A DNA stretch of 64,000 bases from Infirmifilum lucidum (lineage in GTDB: Archaea; Thermoproteota; Thermoprotei; Thermofilales; Thermofilaceae), in contig NZ_CP062310.1 in assembly GCF_014876775.1 (NCBI RefSeq), positions 1 through 64,000 on the forward strand, written 5' to 3'. The notes beneath the pieces are model-generated. The model saw only the letters and a program-made list of their open reading frames with translations. It made no database searches and was not told the DNA's origin. The position numbers were made by a program, and so were the translations under genes. This document shows, one piece after another, positions 60,204 to 64,000 of this stretch; position 1 is the stretch's first letter, and each line of letters opens with the position of its first letter.

Positions 60204-60722
60204 GTGTCTGAGGATTTGATTGAGGCAGCGGCGAGGGGCGACTACTGGAGGGTAAAAGAACTACTCGACAGAGGCGCACACGTGAACACCAGAGACAAGC
60301 ATGGCGAGACGCCACTACACCATGCTGCTTGGATGGGGCACCTGGATGTCGCGGAGCTGCTACTCGACAGGGGCGCAGAAGTAGATGCCAGAGACAATTA
60401 TGGCAGTACGCCACTACACCATGCTGCTCGCGGTGGGCGCTTGAAAGTCGTGAAGCTGCTGTTGGATAGGGGCGCAGACGTGAACGCCAGAAACAAGGCT
60501 GGCTGGACGCCTCTAGACCTTGCGAGGGCGGGAGGGCACAAAAAAGTCGTCGAGCTCCTGGAGTCTGCCAGAGGGGGCTCGCGAGCTAGAGTGGGGAGGG
60601 GGGATGTTGCCGGAACCCCTCCAGCCGGGGTAGTAGACCCAGCGAGCGCGGTCTTGTGGGTGGAGAGGGCGATAGAGAGGGGTAGGGAGCTGCTGAGAGA
60701 AGCAACGTCCCACAAGCCCTAG
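60204..60722 (+). CDS. Ankyrin-repeat protein
   Basis: 172 residues. About four repeats: VKELLDRGAHVNTRDKHGET, PLHHAAWMGHLDVAELLLDR, GAEVDARDNYGSTPLHHAAR and GADVNARNKAGWTPLDLARA, then GHKKVVELLES and a 60-residue tail with VERAIERGRELLREA. It should bind other proteins; the kinase encoded 80 nt away (convergent) is a candidate. GTG 60204. Promoter TATA and leader match those of the ankyrin gene at 13114. Confidence 0.85.
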   Translation: MSEDLIEAAARGDYWRVKELLDRGAHVNTRDKHGETPLHHAAWMGHLDVAELLLDRGAEVDARDNYGSTPLHHAARGGRLKVVKLLLDRGADVNARNKAGWTPLDLARAGGHKKVVELLESARGGSRARVGRGDVAGTPPAGVVDPASAVLWVERAIERGRELLREATSHKP

Positions 60723-60802
60723 CAGGAGCCGGGGCTAGAGTGCCCCGACAGGCCGGGGGCGTCCAGCGAGGTCTCCCACAAGGCCCGTGTGGAGGCGCCT
60801 GC

Positions 60803-62854
60803 TTAGGTGCTTGGAGTATCTTGTAGGGCTTCGTAGATTTCCCTTGTTGTTGGGCGCTCGTGGGGGTCTGGTGAAAGTGATTCTATGAGTTTTTTCTTAC
60901 ATTTGTCGGGGATTGTTTTCGCCTCGAGGAGTGGGGCGGGTATTGAGCCTGGGGCTGGTGCTCTGCCCGTCAGTAGCTCTATTAGCGTTACGCCCAGGGA
61001 GTAGGAGTCTGTTTTCTCGCTCACTATCCCCGAGTTTATGAGTTCTGGCGGGGCGTATAGCCTGCTGAATACTAGCTTCCTGAGCTTCCTCATCTTCTCG
61101 AATCTACCCAGGAGTGTTGCAGTGTAAAAGTCTGCTAGTATGGGGTTTTTCTCGCCTGTGAGGAGGATGTTTTCTGGCTTTAGGTCTCCGTGCACCACTT
61201 TCCTCTCGTTCAGGAGAGCCACTTTCTCCGCTAGTTTTAGGGCAATGCTCCTCCTCTCCATGCTGGTGAGACTGCTGCCTGCTAGTAGGTTTCTGAGAGA
61301 GCCCCCCTCAACGAATTCCATCACTATTGCGAAGACCTCCCCTTTCTCCCTGTGGCTTAGATCTTTGACTCTGAACAACTTTACGTCGTATACTTCCGTG
61401 ACGACGTGCGACTCCCTGTTCACCCTCTTCGAGACTTCTACGAGCTTCGACGCCTCCTCAAGGAGGACGGAGTAGTCTGAGAAGTGGCCGTGCGGCACCT
61501 TGATGGCGACCCGCCTCTCTAGGAGGATGTCGAGGGCTCTGAACACTCCCCCAAAACCTCCCTCCCCGAGGAGCTCCCGGACAGAGTATTTATCGTCTAG
61601 GAAATCGCCTACGCTTAGGCCTAAAGGTCTAGTATCCTCTGGGACGTCGACTTCGTGTTCTGTCACAGTCTCTACCACCCCTAGCTCGCTCTCCGTCGGA
61701 GTGAGGCCTCTTAGCCTCACCTGCAGGGAGTGGGAGCCCGGCGGGAGCTCGGTCTCAACGACTATCCTCCCCTTCTCGTCGGATACGCTCGACACTTCTA
61801 TACCTCCTATTTTGACTACAGCCTCAGCATTAGAGATGGGGATGTTACTCGACGGCGTCCTAGCCGAGAGAGTGATGTACACTCTGTGCTTGCCCTCGGC
61901 TGGCTTCACGCTTACCTTCTCTACAACTACTGACGGCGGCGTGGGCGAGCAGGAGGCAATCCACCTTGAGACAGAGAAGTAGAAGTCCACGTTGTGAACA
62001 GACATGTTTTCAGGGATGGGGATGGGTAGCAGCATGTTTTCCCTCGCCAGGCCCGCACTTAAAGCCGTTACCACGTAGCGCTGGACAACATACAGTCTCC
62101 CCCCGGCAGTGAAGAGCGTGAATACTGGCTTGAAGGACAAGGTTTGTAGAGACCCGTCTTCAACACTGAGTAGCTCTAGGCTCGTTTCTTCAGGCTCCCA
62201 GAGGACGAGGTAGTTACCCCAAGCTAATAGCGACCCTAGACTCACCCTCTGCATCCACAGGGCCTTGCCCGTGTACGCGTCGAAGCACGCAATGTTCTCC
62301 TGGCACTTAACAGCTATCTTGTCGCCCACTGCAACTACCCGGGTGCACCCACGAGGCAGGTTCCTAATCCTCAGGAATTCATTTAACTGGGAGCCGCTAG
62401 CCGCCAAGCCTATAACCTCGCCTGTCATCGTCAGAGCGTAGAGGTTGTTGTCTACACTCGCCATTGAGAGAATCCTGGGAGACTCAACTTCAAGGGTGTA
62501 ACCACTGCCTACGACTTTAACAAGGCTGGCTGCAACTTTCTTCGGGTGCCTCTGGGACATAGCGAAACCCTCCCCTGTTAGGGTAAGCTGGTCAGGTACT
62601 GACTCAAGGACATACCTCTCCAGCCTTGCGGGGGGAGAAAGTACTGCTAGGTTCCTTGACTTCGTGTAGAACACTAGTCTCTCTCCAGCCTCGTGGAAAT
62701 AGACCGGCTCTCCGAGAGCCTCTGTGAGGCGTTCAGGGGGGCGGGAGGGGTGCAACTTGTATACCTGGCCATGGGAGTCAACTGCGAAAGACAGGAAGAG
62801 CTTCCTCACAGGGGCGTCAATGAGTTGGGCTTTCTGTATTGCTAGCTCCATCAT
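60803..62854 (-). CDS. Eukaryotic-like Ser/Thr protein kinase with N-terminal beta-propeller-like domain
   Basis: 683 residues. Residues 1-300 form repeated beta segments of the PQQ/WD propeller type (AVDSHGQVYKLH, SVDNNLYALTMTGEV, CFDAYTGKALWMQRV); 310-405 looks like an Ig/PEGA-like domain; the kinase spans about 423-680: GEGGFGGVF loop, VAIKV (Lys), HGDLKPENIL catalytic loop, ADFYT in place of DFG, and YAPPELI. Tyr replaces Gly in the DFG motif. No membrane helix is seen. It lies 6 nt after the bactofilin-like gene on the same strand, so the two are co-expressed. Confidence 0.88.
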   Translation of the reverse strand: MMELAIQKAQLIDAPVRKLFLSFAVDSHGQVYKLHPSRPPERLTEALGEPVYFHEAGERLVFYTKSRNLAVLSPPARLERYVLESVPDQLTLTGEGFAMSQRHPKKVAASLVKVVGSGYTLEVESPRILSMASVDNNLYALTMTGEVIGLAASGSQLNEFLRIRNLPRGCTRVVAVGDKIAVKCQENIACFDAYTGKALWMQRVSLGSLLAWGNYLVLWEPEETSLELLSVEDGSLQTLSFKPVFTLFTAGGRLYVVQRYVVTALSAGLARENMLLPIPIPENMSVHNVDFYFSVSRWIASCSPTPPSVVVEKVSVKPAEGKHRVYITLSARTPSSNIPISNAEAVVKIGGIEVSSVSDEKGRIVVETELPPGSHSLQVRLRGLTPTESELGVVETVTEHEVDVPEDTRPLGLSVGDFLDDKYSVRELLGEGGFGGVFRALDILLERRVAIKVPHGHFSDYSVLLEEASKLVEVSKRVNRESHVVTEVYDVKLFRVKDLSHREKGEVFAIVMEFVEGGSLRNLLAGSSLTSMERRSIALKLAEKVALLNERKVVHGDLKPENILLTGEKNPILADFYTATLLGRFEKMRKLRKLVFSRLYAPPELINSGIVSEKTDSYSLGVTLIELLTGRAPAPGSIPAPLLEAKTIPDKCKKKLIESLSPDPHERPTTREIYEALQDTPST

Positions 62855-62860
62855 GCCATC

Positions 62861-64000
62861 CTAGGAGACTTTGCTCCCGCAGTATATACAAATCTTTACC
62901 CCAGGGGGGTTAGGCATGCCGCACTTTGAGCAGGTAACGTAGGGTAGTTTTCTAGACTGGAAGTACTCCTCGAGTATCTTGAAGAAGCTCCTCCGGACTT
63001 CTTCAATAGAGGCGCTCATGCCCCCGCCAGCCTTCTCTCTGACGTCTCTAAGGTACTGGCTTACGTAGGTGCTGAGGGTCAACCCGTTAATCCTTTTCTC
63101 TTTCAAGTCGAAAAGGACGTTCTTGCTCAGTGCTAGGGCCGTGTACAGGACTTTCTTGACTAGAACGTTTTGGAGCACCATTGCTGGAGAAGACCTCCAG
63201 AACCAGCTTACATACTCGTACTCTCCGGACTTCGCCAGGTCAAACTCGCTGAGGTAGTCAAAGCCCAGGCCTTTCTCGACTAGGGGGCACGACTGCTCGC
63301 GGTAGCGTGAGCACAGGAACGGGTTCTGCTCAACAGGGCAGTATATGCAAGGAAGCCCGAGGACTCTAATAGTGTCTGCCTTTAATTCTATCCTCCCGCC
63401 CCTCGACGCGATTATCGGGAGCATCGTGGTGTTCCCGGGCCCAAGAGTTACGTCACCGTACGCGTAGACGTGGTAGAACGTTGAGTTTTCAATATAGGCT
63501 TTCCCCTTACTGACCTTACTCCCGACGAGGATTCTACCCAAGATGACGCTCTCAGCCTCGATTTTGAGCTCTCTCAGGGCTAGCACGTTCCCTACAATCA
63601 CAGAAGGTGACCGTATGTAGAGGTTCCCCGTGATGACGTTCCCGAAGATCACTGTCGGGCTTTTCCCCTCTATCTGCAGGGAGCGTTCACGCGCGTGTTC
63701 TTCGCCTTCAGTCCTACTCGGGATAGTACCGACGTCTCCGAAGACGACTGCCGGCTCCTCAACAGTAGAGCTAAAACGTACCCTCGCCTCGGAGAGCACA
63801 GACCCCCTGACGAGCGCATCGCCGTTGAGGAGGACTTCGTCGAAGGCCATGAGGTCGTTGAAATGGGCGACGTCGGGATCCGAGTAAATACTCCTAACTC
63901 CGACTATCGGGCTTACGCCCCGATACCCTCCTTCGAGGTAGACAGCATCCCTAGTCTCGTCGTACTTTACCTTCTCCCCCGCTTCGAACCTCCTCCTAAC
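62861..64000 (-). CDS. Bactofilin-like beta-helix protein with C-terminal zinc ribbon (5' end outside window)
   Basis: The open frame runs through the ATG at 63850 to the window end: RRRFEAGEKVKYDETRDAVY and SPIVGVRSIYSDPDVAHFND are in frame and look coding, so the true start lies beyond 64000. The middle is a right-handed beta-helix of the polymer-forming (bactofilin) type: SPTVIFGNVITGNLYIRSPS, VIVGNVLALRELKIEAESVI, LGRILVGSKVSKGKAYIENS. A CPVEQNPFLCSRYREQSCP cluster and a terminal zinc ribbon CSKCGMPNPPGVKICIYCG follow. Probably a scaffold for the kinase encoded next. Confidence 0.75.
   Translation of the reverse strand, partial: VRRRFEAGEKVKYDETRDAVYLEGGYRGVSPIVGVRSIYSDPDVAHFNDLMAFDEVLLNGDALVRGSVLSEARVRFSSTVEEPAVVFGDVGTIPSRTEGEEHARERSLQIEGKSPTVIFGNVITGNLYIRSPSVIVGNVLALRELKIEAESVILGRILVGSKVSKGKAYIENSTFYHVYAYGDVTLGPGNTTMLPIIASRGGRIELKADTIRVLGLPCIYCPVEQNPFLCSRYREQSCPLVEKGLGFDYLSEFDLAKSGEYEYVSWFWRSSPAMVLQNVLVKKVLYTALALSKNVLFDLKEKRINGLTLSTYVSQYLRDVREKAGGGMSASIEEVRRSFFKILEEYFQSRKLPYVTCSKCGMPNPPGVKICIYCGSKVS

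Noticed and set aside
59900-60211. 103-residue plus-strand frame before the second ankyrin gene
   Set aside because: No start signal, composition like GC-rich noise apart from one short segment, and it overlaps the shared ankyrin promoter.
1-64000. CRISPR array or cas genes to go with the CARF regulator
   Set aside because: No regularly spaced direct repeats and no Cas protein were seen on either strand.

Overview
The window looks like chromosomal DNA of a hyperthermophilic crenarchaeote (Thermoproteota), probably close to Thermofilum; I judge this from gene content and style, not from a marker gene. Pointers are heavy AGG/AGA (Arg) and ATA (Ile) use, TATA boxes about 25-28 nt before many start codons (so leaderless transcripts), frequent GTG/TTG starts, archaeal-type HerA-NurA, IS607 and IS200/605-type TnpB elements, class III signal peptide pilins and a Cys-type membrane formate dehydrogenase.

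Layout. 1-1660: AT-rich island with a decayed gene and small membrane proteins. 1668-12880: GH38 alpha-mannosidase, a TatC whose reading frame lacks a normal start codon, an ABC-2 exporter, a UDP-galactopyranose-mutase-like flavoprotein, an AAA ATPase and a SpoIIM-like protein. 12881-20237: a small ankyrin protein, a broken SLC13/ArsB transporter, three small membrane or secreted proteins, a short nucleotide-sugar-dehydrogenase-like protein and two pilin-type genes, the second split by a complete IS607 element whose removal restores the frame exactly. 20266-26279: a DUF4143 ATPase, a HEPN/MNT toxin-antitoxin pair and a corrinoid protein plus MtmB-like methyltransferase pair that has Gln where MtmB has pyrrolysine. 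26378-33861: a formate dehydrogenase locus (fdhE, small ORF, alpha, beta, gamma, a small RHH-like gene, fdhD).

33922-42702: tRNA-Gln, CBS protein, APC permease, alpha/beta hydrolase, a doubly frameshifted marC, an MFS exporter, a broken vapC separated from its vapB by a TnpB element, a CDF metal transporter and pyrrolidone carboxyl peptidase. 42875-48318: a five-gene oligopeptide-type ABC importer. 48384-53779: NifX-like protein, Tat-type phosphoesterase, an archaeo-eukaryotic primase (AEP)-like protein, a DUF84 NTPase and an intact SLC13/ArsB transporter. 53812-58163: herA-nurA, a CARF-HTH regulator behind a region dense in GTTAC-type motifs, and a DedA protein. 58201-64000: vapBC, a retropepsin-like protein, a gene-poor stretch with relics, a second ankyrin gene sharing its promoter with the first, a beta-propeller Ser/Thr kinase and a bactofilin-like zinc-ribbon protein running off the window.

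Working together: the formate dehydrogenase is probably exported by Tat (twin-Arg leader on its alpha subunit; TatC is encoded in the same window), with FdhE and FdhD as maturation factors. The strongest candidates for new biology are the pyrrolysine-free MtmB/corrinoid pair, the kinase/bactofilin-like/ankyrin cluster, the AEP-like protein, the CARF regulator with its operator array, and the reversible-looking IS607 disruption of a pilin gene. Several genes (marC, SLC13, vapC, retropepsin-like) are broken by one or a few changes, so this genome, or this assembly, carries many single-base lesions.
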